Source: Akkermansiaceae bacterium UBA1518 (GTDB lineage: Bacteria > Verrucomicrobiota > Verrucomicrobiia > Verrucomicrobiales > Akkermansiaceae). From it: a DNA stretch of 42,746 bases. A program made the position numbers and the translations under genes. The DNA lies in assembly GCA_002323895.1 (NCBI GenBank), contig DCQM01000001.1, positions 10,275 through 53,020 on the forward strand. Direction: 5' to 3'. The notes under the pieces are model-generated. The model saw nothing but the letters and a program-made list of their open reading frames with translations. It was not told where the DNA came from and made no database searches. Below are positions 32,983 through 42,698 of this stretch, one piece after another (position 1 is the first letter of the stretch; each line of letters starts with the position of its first letter).

Positions 32983-35112
32983 ATGGAACCATTTCTCTAT
33001 CAAAGTATCGGCGGCGGGATTGTATTTCTCGTGGGGATAATTTTTGCGTGGCGGCAGGGATACTTGGGGTGGAGTGGACGGGGGTTATGGCATCTCCTAC
33101 TGTGTCTTGGAGTCTACTTCCTCTTTTTGGGGATGACGGCATTTCTGCAGTTTGCGCCGATGGAAGAAGCTCCGGCTCAAGCATACAAGGGCGGGGCTGA
33201 CCATGTCTTGGGTAGCGAGGGGAAGACCCGCGGGACGAGCTTGGATTATGGAATCATGATCGGATATTTCGCGATTATCCTCATCGTGGGGACTTGGTTT
33301 GGGCGCCGCCAAAAGACGACGAAAGATTTCTTTTTTGGAGGGCAGCGGTTCTCCGGCTGGCTCATCGGATTTAGCTTAGTAGCGACCACGGTAGGGTCGT
33401 ATAGCTTTGTGAAATATTCAAACAAGGGGTTTGGGTATGGGCTCTCGAGCAGCCAGTCCTACCTCAATGACTGGATTTGGTTGCCATTGTTATTATTCGG
33501 CTGGTTGCCGATTTTATATTTTTCACGGGTGACTTCGATTCCGGAATACTTTGGCCGGCGGTTTAATTCGAAGGTCCGATTTTGGGCAACGATGTGTGTG
33601 CTAGTTTATTTGGTGGGTTACGTTGGGGTTAATCTTTTCACGATGGGCAAAGTGCTGAATGCCTTGTTGGGCTGGCCGATTCCGACAGCAGCACTCATTG
33701 TGGCGGTGATTTCAGCGACCTATGTGACGGCGGGTGGACAAACCAGCGTGATCATGACGGACCTCTTTCAGGGCGTTATGCTGCTCTTTACGGGTGGTTT
33801 GATTCTTTATTTGGGGATCGATTACCTTGGTGGATTCGGGGCTTTTTGGGAGAATTTACCAAGGGGGCACCGGACTGCTTTCCCAAATTTTAATGAAGAC
33901 CCGGGGTTTCCAAGTGTGGGGATTTTCTGGCAAGATGGCATTGCTAACACTGCCATGTTTTATTTTCTCAATCAAGGGATGGTGATGCGGTTCTTAGCTG
34001 CAAATTCGCTGCGAGAGTCGCGTAAAGCAGCCGTTGGAATGGTCGTGATTTTAATGGTGGTGGCAGCATGTGTTGTGGGTGGCGGTGGTTGGATTGCGCG
34101 TGCCATGGTGAACCACGGAGACTTGCCAAATACCGTGGAAGCGGGTCAGGCATTCTACGTCGCGACAGAATTGCTGAGTAGTCCCGGAGTTTTCGGGTTA
34201 GTTTTGGCGGCTTTGACGGCAGCGTTGATGTCGACCGTCGATACTTTGATAACGGCAGTGGCAGCAGTGGTTGTGAACGATGTTTACAAGCCCTACATCC
34301 GCCCTCAGGCCACCGAAGCGCAGATGATGAGAGCAGCTCGGGTAACGTCGGTGTCGGTGACGGTTTTTGGAGTTGTTCTTGTGCCTCTCTTCATGATGTT
34401 TGATTCCATTTATGAAGCACATGGTGCATTTACGGCTGCAGTGACTCCTCCCCTAGTGGTGGCATTGTTGATGAGTGTGTTTTGGCGGCGCTTTACCGCC
34501 ACCGCAGCGCTGTGGACGATTGTTGGGGGCCTCATTGCCATTGGGATCTCGTTGTTTGTGCCGGAGGTGATCAAACCTTTTGCGCAGGGAGTGCCCATGA
34601 AGGATGCGGGAGATGGGATCTTTGACGGCATGAAGCAGTTCAAGTACATGCGGGCGTTTTTCGGGCTGGTGGTTTGTTCGACCATCGGGGTGGTAGTGAC
34701 GCTATTGACCAGACCGGAAACGGCAGAGCGACAAAAAGGCCTGGTGTGGGGAACGGTGGCGGATGCCATTAAACGTTACAAAGGATCGGCCGGATCCGAA
34801 CATGAGGTCGTTGAGGCCATGGCGAAGGTGGAGCGCCTTGAAGAGGAACCGGAATTGTGTGGAGAGGCAAGGTTGGCTGGGGTTACCATTTCACGGGCCT
34901 TGGCAGACGACTTGGGCGCAGCCTGTGGTGATCTTGTTTATGTCAGCGATACTCGTAAGTGGTTGGGTGGACTCCGATCGAGTCACGCGGTTGTGATCGC
35001 GGTATCTGAGGGCGAAGGAGAGCCCATGATCACTCTGGGTTCCGATACCTATGAAATAGTCGTGGTGTCGAAACGAGCGGAGAAAGCCGTGCTGGTCAGG
35101 CGCTTGTATTAG
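32983..35112 (+). CDS. Sodium:solute symporter (SSS family) with extra C-terminal domain
   Basis: A 709-residue inner-membrane transporter of the SSS/SLC5 type. Hydrophobic helices run from the N-terminus to about residue 590, with the family-typical DYGIMIGYFAIILIVGTWFG, SVTVFGVVLVPLFMMFDSI and GLVLAALTAALMSTVDTLITA (Na+-site helix). Two extra hydrophobic helices (about 1-55) precede the conserved core. The last 120 residues are soluble and not part of the transporter fold (ADDLGAACGDLVYVSDTRKWLGGLRSSHAVV), perhaps a cytoplasmic regulatory domain. Substrate is unknown; sugars are plausible given the sulfatases. It starts two bases after the HAD phosphatase stop. Confidence 0.92.
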   Translation: MEPFLYQSIGGGIVFLVGIIFAWRQGYLGWSGRGLWHLLLCLGVYFLFLGMTAFLQFAPMEEAPAQAYKGGADHVLGSEGKTRGTSLDYGIMIGYFAIILIVGTWFGRRQKTTKDFFFGGQRFSGWLIGFSLVATTVGSYSFVKYSNKGFGYGLSSSQSYLNDWIWLPLLLFGWLPILYFSRVTSIPEYFGRRFNSKVRFWATMCVLVYLVGYVGVNLFTMGKVLNALLGWPIPTAALIVAVISATYVTAGGQTSVIMTDLFQGVMLLFTGGLILYLGIDYLGGFGAFWENLPRGHRTAFPNFNEDPGFPSVGIFWQDGIANTAMFYFLNQGMVMRFLAANSLRESRKAAVGMVVILMVVAACVVGGGGWIARAMVNHGDLPNTVEAGQAFYVATELLSSPGVFGLVLAALTAALMSTVDTLITAVAAVVVNDVYKPYIRPQATEAQMMRAARVTSVSVTVFGVVLVPLFMMFDSIYEAHGAFTAAVTPPLVVALLMSVFWRRFTATAALWTIVGGLIAIGISLFVPEVIKPFAQGVPMKDAGDGIFDGMKQFKYMRAFFGLVVCSTIGVVVTLLTRPETAERQKGLVWGTVADAIKRYKGSAGSEHEVVEAMAKVERLEEEPELCGEARLAGVTISRALADDLGAACGDLVYVSDTRKWLGGLRSSHAVVIAVSEGEGEPMITLGSDTYEIVVVSKRAEKAVLVRRLY

Positions 35113-35192
35113 GCAAGCAGAGTCAAAGGAAGAACGGGGTCCCAAAGGATTTCACAGGAAATGAATGGGAGAAATTCGGGGCATGCGTTGCT

Positions 35193-36659
35193 CTACTTAA
35201 GTGCTTTTGCGTTGGGCGGGACCCAGCCGTTCTTGTCGCGTTTGCGTTTGATAACCCAGGCTTTTTGGGCTTCGTTTTTTTGGGCTTTAGTGGGGCCGCT
35301 GAGGGGCCATTCGGCATCAACTTGGTGGGCGTCTTTGAAAATATCTTCGGCTTTCTTGACGAGATCGGGACGTGATTTGGCGAGGTTGTTTTTTTCTCCG
35401 GCGTCTTTAATGAGGTCGTAAATTTCGATGGACTTGTTGATGCCGTTTCGGACTGCTTTCCACGAAGGGTTTTCGCCCCATCGAGCAGCTTGCACGACGG
35501 CCCCTTTGTGGAGTTCCCAGTAAAAGTAATCGCGTTTTGGTGCTTCGCCTCCTTTGAGATAGGAAAGGAGCGAGTGACCGTCGGTTTGGTATCCCTCGGG
35601 CGGTGTGGCTCCGCTCATTTCGACGAAGGTGGGCATGAGATCCCAGAGGGCCCAAGGTGATTTGTCGACACGGCCGGCGGGAACGGTTCCGGGCCACCAG
35701 GCGAAGCCGGCTTGCCGAAGAGCCCCTTCGTACATACCGCGCTTATATCCGCGAAGGCCATTTGCGTCCTGCTTGAAGAGCTTGCCGATTTCGGAGGAAG
35801 GATTGAACGACGAGCCGTTATCGCCGGTGAAAACGATGAGGGTATTTTTATCAATGCCGAGTTCGCGGAGAGTGTCGACCAGTTCGCCGATATCGGAGTC
35901 GATGCGGGTCACCTGGGCCGCGTAGGATTTTTGTTTCATGGTCCACGGCTTGTCTTTGTAGATGCCAAGGTCATCGATTTCATGAGCGCCGTGGGGGAGG
36001 GTGATGGCGTAAAACATCATGAAGGGATCCTTGGCATTTCCCTTCACCCACTTGATCATTTCATTCTGAATCAATTCTTGGGCGTAGGTTTTCCCAACTC
36101 CTTTGCCGGTGTTTCCGGGGAGGCGCACCGGATTGTCATTATCGTAAAGGTAAGTGGGGAAGTAGGAATGAGCGTGCCGTTGGCAGTTGTAGCCGAAGAA
36201 GCGGTCTATGCCTTGTTTGTGCGGACTTCCGCTAGTGTCAAAGAATCCCATACCCCATTTCCCAAAGGTCGAGGTGGCGTATCCGGCAGCCTTGGCGACT
36301 TCGCCGATGGTGACGGTTTCGGCAGGGATGGGCCATTGACCTTCGGGAGCCATTTCGCGGTTGCCACGGACGGGGCATTTCCCGGAGTGAAGTCCGGTGA
36401 AGAAAACGGAGCGACAAGGGGCGCAAACGCTCGTGCCGCAGTAGGCCTGCATGTAGCGGGTGCCTTCCTTGGCGAGTTGGTCAATGCGAGGAGTCTTGAT
36501 TAACTCCTGACCGTAAACGCCGAGATCTCCCTGTGCTATATCATCGGAGAGGATGAAGATAAAATTGGGCTTTTTTTCGTCAGCTACAGCTAGAGGCAAG
36601 GTGACGTTGACTAGGAAGAGGGCTGGTGTGAGTTTTTTAAGGAAGGAGAGAGGTTTCAT
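35193..36659 (-). CDS. Secreted sulfatase (type I, formylglycine)
   Basis: A 488-residue exported sulfatase. The ATG at 36659 begins a signal peptide (MKPLSFLKKLTPALFLVNVTLPLAVA); upstream in-frame residues are not needed. PNFIFILSDDIAQGDLG holds metal-binding Asp residues, and Cys79 in SVCAPCRSVFFTG is in the C-x-P-x-R motif that becomes formylglycine. Other family features are TFGKWGMGFF, LPHGAHEID, IVFTGDNGSS and a C-terminal sub-domain with YDLIKDAGEKNNLA. The subfamily differs from the double sulfatase (arylsulfatase A-like). Its ribosome-binding site lies inside a perfect hairpin 10-37 bases upstream. It follows the giant CotH gene on the minus strand after 125 bases. Confidence 0.93.
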   Translation of the reverse strand: MKPLSFLKKLTPALFLVNVTLPLAVADEKKPNFIFILSDDIAQGDLGVYGQELIKTPRIDQLAKEGTRYMQAYCGTSVCAPCRSVFFTGLHSGKCPVRGNREMAPEGQWPIPAETVTIGEVAKAAGYATSTFGKWGMGFFDTSGSPHKQGIDRFFGYNCQRHAHSYFPTYLYDNDNPVRLPGNTGKGVGKTYAQELIQNEMIKWVKGNAKDPFMMFYAITLPHGAHEIDDLGIYKDKPWTMKQKSYAAQVTRIDSDIGELVDTLRELGIDKNTLIVFTGDNGSSFNPSSEIGKLFKQDANGLRGYKRGMYEGALRQAGFAWWPGTVPAGRVDKSPWALWDLMPTFVEMSGATPPEGYQTDGHSLLSYLKGGEAPKRDYFYWELHKGAVVQAARWGENPSWKAVRNGINKSIEIYDLIKDAGEKNNLAKSRPDLVKKAEDIFKDAHQVDAEWPLSGPTKAQKNEAQKAWVIKRKRDKNGWVPPNAKALK

Positions 36660-36668
36660 CAGGTGGCT

Positions 36669-36696
36669 TTCCCTCAAGTGTCCAAATTTGAGGGAA
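36669..36696 (-). promoter_or_regulatory. Hairpin enclosing the sulfatase ribosome-binding site
   Basis: TTCCCTCAA (36669-36677) and TTGAGGGAA (36688-36696) are perfect 9-base inverted repeats with a 10-base loop. In the sulfatase mRNA the 3' arm carries GAGGG about 11 bases before the ATG at 36659, so folding would hide the ribosome-binding site. No T-run follows, so it is not a terminator. Confidence 0.5.
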
Positions 36697-36784
36697 GACT
36701 GCAAGGAGGGGATTCTGGAAGAATGGGTCGGCGAAAGCGCTGAGTTTTGCTAATCTCTGAAGAAGTGGACGCTTGAGGCTTTCG

Positions 36785-39700
36785 TTAGTTGAGTTCCACT
36801 TTGAGGCGGAAGAAGAGTTTGTCTTCTGAAGTGAGATATTCGGAATCACTCAGAAAAGTCAGGCTGGCGGTGCCGTCTCCATTGTCGATTCTTGAGACTT
36901 CGGGAAGGTCGCCGGAGGCATCGATCCAGACTGCGAGGTCTTTGGAACTCTGGAGGTTGATCGTGAGGTCACTGGCCGCAAGATTGATGGGGGTGGTGAT
37001 TTGGACGGAAGTGCCGATGACTGAGACTTCGAATGGACTAGGTTGAGACTGGGTTGGAGAGGCTCCAAAAGCGTATTCGAGAAGATTGGAAAGGCCGTCG
37101 CGGTCGGGATCGGCGTTGGGGTCTCCAGTGAAGCCGGAGGGTTCTGGTTCGCCGGGTGTTCCTCCAACAAAGGAGCCTTGTTTCCAGCTGGTGGCAAGGC
37201 CGTGGTCGGGGGAATTGGTGGTTTCGATAAGGACGAGACTAAAGCCGCCGCCATCGGGTCCGTTGGGCCATGGAAGTTCGTCGTCGTAGGTGAATTCTTG
37301 GATTGAGCTGTTGCTTGCGTCTTCCAGCTTCATGCGATCGCTTCCGTTGTTGAGGCGGGACCCATTTTGGAAGATTCCCGCGATGGGCTTCCCGGGTCCG
37401 TGAATTGCTTCGAAGGCGGTCTCATCAAGGATGACTAGAATTCGGGCTCCCGGGGCAAGTCTGGTGCCATCGGGGAAGGTGAAATCAATTCCTTCAGTGA
37501 ATTTAACCCCGCCGAGTTCGAGAGTTTTGGTGTCACTGATGTTCATTAGCTCGACATACTCGGCATCGCCGTTGGGGCTGGCCGGATGGTACATAATCTC
37601 GCTGACGACGAGGTAGAGCTGGGTATCCGAGGGCTTGTTTGGAGTGTTGATGGTGTCAACAACGACTCCATCTTCGTTCTTCAGAGTGAGGATTTCACTA
37701 AAGTTCGAGAGGTGTCCCGAGTAGGGCGAGGCGGTAAGGAGTTCCTCTCCTCCGGTTGGGGATGTGGCCCGGTTGATGAAGTCCTTGCTGCTAGGGGTGA
37801 CATAAAGGTCTCCGTTTCGTTCGATAACAGTGCCGGCTTTAAAAGTGAACCTCACTCCTCCTTCAAGAGTCCAGTTCGAGAAGTCGATTTCGGTGTTCTC
37901 ATTGTTGTGGATTCGGATGAATTCTTCCTCTTGGTTTCCGCTGGCAGGATTGGCTTCCATTTCCGCGAGGGTAAGGCTGGGGCTGCTGGTCTGGCTGGAG
38001 GGAATGAGTGAATTGTAGTTATTGAAAAGAACATTTCGACGACTATTGAGATAGCTGTTGAGGGAGTTTACACTACTGCTTAAAGGTGGAGAAGCGGGGC
38101 CAATGATGTCTTGGGCGAGTTGTTCAAGGATGCGATCGTTTGAAGGGGTTGAGGAAGGCTGAAGGACTTCGTCCATTAGGGTGCGCAGGCGGCGCAGGTA
38201 GATGCGTTGGGTAACTGGTTCTTCAAAAATGACATCGTAAAGGATATTCCATTGGTTGGCGTTCTGCTTCTTGTGCTCTTCATCACCGAAGAAAGGATGA
38301 GGGAGAAAGGTTCCGCCATCTCCGCGGACGCCGAAGGTATAGTCCTTGTCCCAGGGGAGAAGGCGCCAGCGTTCGTCACCGCGAGTATCGAGATACATAT
38401 AGAAATTTTTACGAAGGTCGTCGGCATCTTGAATGATGGAACGCGCAGCGAGATAATTGATGACCTGGGGGAGATCGAGGTTGTCGATGATCCACTTACG
38501 TCTCTGTGCCGGAGTGGGAAGATTAAGTCCGGCCACAAGATCCACGGCGGAATCGATATTACCTTTGTCGCCAGTTTTCTTTTCAATACCGGTAATGGTG
38601 TCGAAGAATACGGGGTTAAGGTTACTGCGTTGAACGAACTTATAAAGGTCGCCTTCCTCGTCGTAACCATAGCGGTCAAGATAGTCTCCGTCCGCTTGCT
38701 CAATCGCGATGCCGACCCGATCATTAGCCCCATTGACACGAAGTTGCCAGAGGTAGGAGAGACTCGATTCATTACCGGCGAGGCGGTGGGTATCGAAGGC
38801 GAGGGTTTGGCGAACGTAGGTGCTATCTGCTCCGCGACCATTGATGTTGATCTCCCCAACTGCGGGCATCTTTTCATTGATGTAGAATGAATCGCCGCGG
38901 TTAAAATCGAACTTTTGGGATTGAGATCCGTTGGTGGCTTGTCCGCGCTGGCGGACAAAGATGTTGTCATAAAAGCGATCTTGGAAGTAGACCGAGGCCC
39001 GGGTTCCACCGCGGGTGTTTCCGGCCGATCGATTTTGGCTGAACCACTGGAGGAGTGGGAGGTCCGAGGAAACGGAAGGGTCGCTTGTTACGGTGCCAAA
39101 GTATTGCGCAGATTGATTGTTGCCTGTTTGATCGAGGAATAAAGGGGCTCGAGAAGAGCTGTCCGATACGTCGTTGGCGGTGATAAACCATCGCACCATG
39201 TCTTCCTGACCATAGGCGGATGAGGGGATGGTGGCAGTGTAAATGGAATCACCTGCGAAGGTGTCATTTCCGGCTCCGTTGTCGAGCATCGCGATGGTAG
39301 TCGAGGATCCGTATTGAACGCGGTAGGTGAGCTCGACATCCCCAGTCGTAATCAGCCTGGGCGAGACGGAGGCGGTCACGATGATGTTCTCGTTTCCGGC
39401 CGGTTGTTTTGGAGTATGTGAAACGTTGATGATTTCAGGGCCAGGGTTGGCAGAGCCACTGAGGTTTTCCGAACCCGGGGTGGGTGATGCGAGATACCCG
39501 GAAAGAAGTGGGCCAGTGGGAGGGGCGGTGGCGGTGAGCTCAGCGTCTATGAGAAGGTCACTGCTGCCGGCGCTGCGGTTTAGACTATGGAGGGCCAGAA
39601 CATTGATTCCATTTTGGAGATCGCTGATGAAAGAGGAGATATCGATCTCATCAATATTGGCATTTTCGTTGGCGTTGGCGGTAGCCCTGCTCTCCCAAGT

Positions 39701-41698
39701 TGGGGTATTGGGAGCATTACGAGAAGTGATAAGCTTACCGTTAAGGTAGGCGACATAACCGTCGTCATAGCGCGCGCGGAAAGTGAGGGTGCTGATTTGA
39801 GTAGTATCTTCGATCTCGAAAGGAATCCGGACATAAGCGGTCGTGCCGCTCCCAGAGAGTTGGCTCCCAATATTGATATCGATGAAGGGAAAATAATCCC
39901 TGCTATTGTCAAAACCGACGCCTGTTCCGGTTTCGGGGCGAATCCAACCTTGGGTGTCAAAAACAGGGAAGGTCCATGAGAGTCCAAGGGTTCCGTCTTG
40001 TGGAATGAGAACTGAGGCGTTCGAGTTTTCGAGGAGGTCGGTTGATTCGCTGCCTTCAGCGAACGTGCCGTAGGAGACATCTCCGAATTGGGAGGGGAAT
40101 TGGGGAGAATATTCGCTTTTGATAGTGGTGCCGTTTGGCTCGACGAGCGCTAAGTATTCGCCGCCGGTGGTGAGCTTGAAGTTGGTGTGGAGAAATCCAT
40201 CGGGATCGACATAGTTTTCGGTGTCTCGGCCGGAGGCAAAGATGATCAGGTAGGAATTTTGGATTAGGGATGTTCCGGCAGGAAATTCCCATTTGTTGAG
40301 ATTATTTTCGGAATCGGTGAGTGACCAACCGGAGAGGTCGACTGGTCCGGGGCCGGCATTGTAAAGCTCGATCCAGTCAGAGGACTCGCCGTTGCCATCA
40401 TTGAGGGTGTCGCCGTTGCTGGCCATGAATTCGTTGATGCGAAGGCCAGAATTTGGAATGGCGTTTCCGACAAGGGCGTTGAGATTCACAATCGTAATGG
40501 GATTGATAGCATCATTGCTGGAGATGCGAAGTTGGGCGGAGAAGGAGCCTTCGCCACCAGCAGGGTCGAATTGAAGGGTGACAGTATCGCTGCTAAGAGG
40601 GGCGATCAAGGTAGGTGCGGAGATGATTTTGAAGCTGTTGGCGTTACTCCCGGTAAGTTCGGTTCCAGAGATTCTGAGGCTTTGTCCTCCACCAAGATTT
40701 TTGATCGTAACTGAATCGGTTTCAGGGCCGGCATCGATCTCGAAGTTGCCGAGGTCAAAGAAGCCCGGGGCCGAGATACGGGGGTCGTGAATGAAGCCAC
40801 TCAAAGCAACCGAGGTTGCTGGTTGGGTGGCATCGTTTGTCTCGAAATCCAGTGAGGCATTCACGGAGCCGGTGATCCCGGTGGGATTGAAGGAAAACTG
40901 AATCACTCCGCTGCTGGAAGGGATAATGCTTCCTGGTAAAGAGAGGACCAAAAATGAGGAGGAATTTGGGCCACTAAACGATAGGTTGGATAGAGTGAGG
41001 TTTTGAGTGGCGCCGAGATTGGAAACTTCGAGGTTGAAGGTCTGGATGGAGCCATCAAGGTCGAGATTGAACGAGTTGTCGACTTGCAAGAATGGGTCAG
41101 TAGGAGGAACAGTGTCTTCGAAAGCAATCTCACCGAGCCCTACGCGGTCTCCCCCCGGAGTGCCGCCTTGTCCGTTTCGCCAGTTGTCGGTGAAGGTCAG
41201 TTCTACATAGCGGGCGGTGACGTTTTGACTAAACGAATTTGAGTCGCGGGTGGTGGCGCTGAAGGCAGCCTGAAAAGAAGGGGAGTAGGGGATTGAGTTT
41301 CCGAAGCCTCTGGTGCCTTCCGTGCTTGTGGCGAAACGAAGGCTGAAGTCACGTCCGCCATTTGTGTTGGAATTGGCATACCCCCAGGTGCTGATTTCGC
41401 TGAGACCGCGGTCGGCGCCAAGATCGATGATGAGAACGGGGTCAGCCACTCCATTGGCGAAGTAGTCGCCTCCCCCATTGGGGGCATTCGTGACCCAAGT
41501 ACTGGTAGAACCTCCCCCTATGCTATTGTGGGGTTCTGTGGCTTCAAATCCCGAACTAGGTCCCTGGATTAGGTTGTTGACCAAATAAAGGTCACGGCCG
41601 GAGGTGGAACTCGAGATTGAGGAAATCGGGTGAAAATCAGCGGCGGAAAGTCCAAGTGAAAGAAAAACGAGAAGAACCGAAGTGCGGAAAAGCTTCAT
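36785..41698 (-). CDS. Giant secreted CotH-kinase/lamin-tail-domain surface protein
   Basis: A 1637-residue exported protein from the ATG at 41698 (signal peptide MKLFRTSVLLVFLSLGLSAA). In order: a discoidin-like domain (about 20-185), choice-of-anchor-type beta-sandwich repeats (about 190-410, e.g. DPFLQVDNSFNLDLDG), a lamin-tail (LTD) domain near 418-540 (LRINEFMASNGD), a beta-rich region, a CotH kinase-like domain (about 880-1190; VRQRGQATNGSQSQKFDF and LPWDKDYTFG), two more LTD-like domains near 1246 and 1366 (VVSEIMYHPASPNGDAEY), and a C-terminal calcium-binding repeat DPDRDGLSNLLEYAFG near 1535. CotH proteins phosphorylate surface proteins in spore-formers; the role here is unknown. Likely cell-surface or extracellular, perhaps binding polysaccharide. 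The sulfatase gene lies downstream on the same strand. Confidence 0.9.
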   Translation of the reverse strand: MKLFRTSVLLVFLSLGLSAADFHPISSISSSTSGRDLYLVNNLIQGPSSGFEATEPHNSIGGGSTSTWVTNAPNGGGDYFANGVADPVLIIDLGADRGLSEISTWGYANSNTNGGRDFSLRFATSTEGTRGFGNSIPYSPSFQAAFSATTRDSNSFSQNVTARYVELTFTDNWRNGQGGTPGGDRVGLGEIAFEDTVPPTDPFLQVDNSFNLDLDGSIQTFNLEVSNLGATQNLTLSNLSFSGPNSSSFLVLSLPGSIIPSSSGVIQFSFNPTGITGSVNASLDFETNDATQPATSVALSGFIHDPRISAPGFFDLGNFEIDAGPETDSVTIKNLGGGQSLRISGTELTGSNANSFKIISAPTLIAPLSSDTVTLQFDPAGGEGSFSAQLRISSNDAINPITIVNLNALVGNAIPNSGLRINEFMASNGDTLNDGNGESSDWIELYNAGPGPVDLSGWSLTDSENNLNKWEFPAGTSLIQNSYLIIFASGRDTENYVDPDGFLHTNFKLTTGGEYLALVEPNGTTIKSEYSPQFPSQFGDVSYGTFAEGSESTDLLENSNASVLIPQDGTLGLSWTFPVFDTQGWIRPETGTGVGFDNSRDYFPFIDINIGSQLSGSGTTAYVRIPFEIEDTTQISTLTFRARYDDGYVAYLNGKLITSRNAPNTPTWESRATANANENANIDEIDISSFISDLQNGINVLALHSLNRSAGSSDLLIDAELTATAPPTGPLLSGYLASPTPGSENLSGSANPGPEIINVSHTPKQPAGNENIIVTASVSPRLITTGDVELTYRVQYGSSTTIAMLDNGAGNDTFAGDSIYTATIPSSAYGQEDMVRWFITANDVSDSSSRAPLFLDQTGNNQSAQYFGTVTSDPSVSSDLPLLQWFSQNRSAGNTRGGTRASVYFQDRFYDNIFVRQRGQATNGSQSQKFDFNRGDSFYINEKMPAVGEININGRGADSTYVRQTLAFDTHRLAGNESSLSYLWQLRVNGANDRVGIAIEQADGDYLDRYGYDEEGDLYKFVQRSNLNPVFFDTITGIEKKTGDKGNIDSAVDLVAGLNLPTPAQRRKWIIDNLDLPQVINYLAARSIIQDADDLRKNFYMYLDTRGDERWRLLPWDKDYTFGVRGDGGTFLPHPFFGDEEHKKQNANQWNILYDVIFEEPVTQRIYLRRLRTLMDEVLQPSSTPSNDRILEQLAQDIIGPASPPLSSSVNSLNSYLNSRRNVLFNNYNSLIPSSQTSSPSLTLAEMEANPASGNQEEEFIRIHNNENTEIDFSNWTLEGGVRFTFKAGTVIERNGDLYVTPSSKDFINRATSPTGGEELLTASPYSGHLSNFSEILTLKNEDGVVVDTINTPNKPSDTQLYLVVSEIMYHPASPNGDAEYVELMNISDTKTLELGGVKFTEGIDFTFPDGTRLAPGARILVILDETAFEAIHGPGKPIAGIFQNGSRLNNGSDRMKLEDASNSSIQEFTYDDELPWPNGPDGGGFSLVLIETTNSPDHGLATSWKQGSFVGGTPGEPEPSGFTGDPNADPDRDGLSNLLEYAFGASPTQSQPSPFEVSVIGTSVQITTPINLAASDLTINLQSSKDLAVWIDASGDLPEVSRIDNGDGTASLTFLSDSEYLTSEDKLFFRLKVELN

Positions 41699-41752
41699 AG
41701 ATTGAAGGTGAGATCTTGTTAAAGGTGGACGGAATTGGCGCGCTTGCAAGAA

Positions 41753-41785
41753 AGCCCCGACCGGATGTCTGATCTGATCAGGGCT
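41753..41785 (-). terminator. Probable terminator after gluQ
   Basis: On the minus strand AGCCCTGATC and GGTCGGGGCT (41785-41776 and 41762-41753) form a 10-base-pair stem (two G-U pairs) around a 13-base loop, followed by TTCTTG. The tail is a weak T-run. It lies 21 bases after the gluQ stop. Confidence 0.55.
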
Positions 41786-41806
41786 GACAGAGGAAAATAT
41801 GTTTTG

Positions 41807-42640
41807 TCAGTTAGTGCTGCATGACGTGGTAGAGAACATTTTTTTCACCTCCTCAGCGGAAATCCCCCTCTTTCTGAGGGATGCGATGGCTTGGGCATCG
41901 TTTCTTTTGGCAAGTCGTTCGCCTGATTGATCAGTCACGAGTTTATGATGCAGATACTCCGGTTCTGGAAGCCCCAAAAGGCTTTGTAAAATCCGATGGA
42001 CGTGAGTGGAGGGAAGAAGGTCTTCACCCCGCGTGACATGGGTGATTTCTTGGGCTGCGTCATCGACTACGACAGCAAGATGATAGGAGGTTCCGATATC
42101 CTTGCGTGCTAAGATGACGTCTCCAAGAAGTCCATGGACGACTTTGATATCTCCGTGAATCTTGTCTTGGAAGCTGAGTAGACCGATCAATGAGGCGGCT
42201 TTTTTTGAGTCAAGCCGCCAGGCGGGTTCGCGGTCGCGAGGAGCGTTTTTAAGTCCGCGACACGTCCCTGGATAAAGAGGCCCTTCGGGACCCTGTGGAG
42301 CTTGAACCAGATGGCTTAATTCTTCTTCGATATCCCGTCGTGTGCAGTAGCAGGGATAAACGACGCCCATTTCCTTAAGCTGCTCCAGAGCCTTCTCATA
42401 GTGTTTGAATCGGTCCTTTTGTCTCCATGGTTCTCCGTTCCAAGATAAGCCGAGCCATTTTAGATCCTTCAGGATCTCGTCGTAGTATTCCGGGCGCACG
42501 CGGGTGTGGTCGATGTCCTCAAAGCGGACCAAAAAACGGGACTTTTCTTTATTTGCAAGATCATAAGCTACCTTGGCCGCGTAGGCATGGCCGAGGTGGA
42601 GTTTTCCAGTTGGACTGGGGGCAAATCGGGTGGTGATCAT
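41807..42640 (-). CDS. gluQ: Glutamyl-Q tRNA(Asp) synthetase
   Basis: A 277-residue truncated glutamyl-tRNA synthetase paralogue that glutamylates the queuosine base of tRNA(Asp). The HIGH-equivalent RFAPSPTGKLHLGHAYAAK (HLGH) is at the N-terminus, the KMSKS-equivalent appears as SGERLAKRNDAQ, and a zinc-binding Cys cluster is in YPCYCTRRDIEEEL with LYPGTCRG. VTRGEDLLPSTHVH is also typical of the family. It lacks the anticodon-binding C-terminal domain of GltX, which marks it as GluQ. It is functionally linked to queE far away in the same window. It is followed by a hairpin terminator and then the CotH gene. Confidence 0.94.
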   Translation of the reverse strand: MITTRFAPSPTGKLHLGHAYAAKVAYDLANKEKSRFLVRFEDIDHTRVRPEYYDEILKDLKWLGLSWNGEPWRQKDRFKHYEKALEQLKEMGVVYPCYCTRRDIEEELSHLVQAPQGPEGPLYPGTCRGLKNAPRDREPAWRLDSKKAASLIGLLSFQDKIHGDIKVVHGLLGDVILARKDIGTSYHLAVVVDDAAQEITHVTRGEDLLPSTHVHRILQSLLGLPEPEYLHHKLVTDQSGERLAKRNDAQAIASLRKRGISAEEVKKMFSTTSCSTN

Positions 42641-42698
42641 CGTGTCGCTAAAAAAGTAATAGCCCGATTAGGGGGTGGCGTCTACCTAACGAGTGGAA

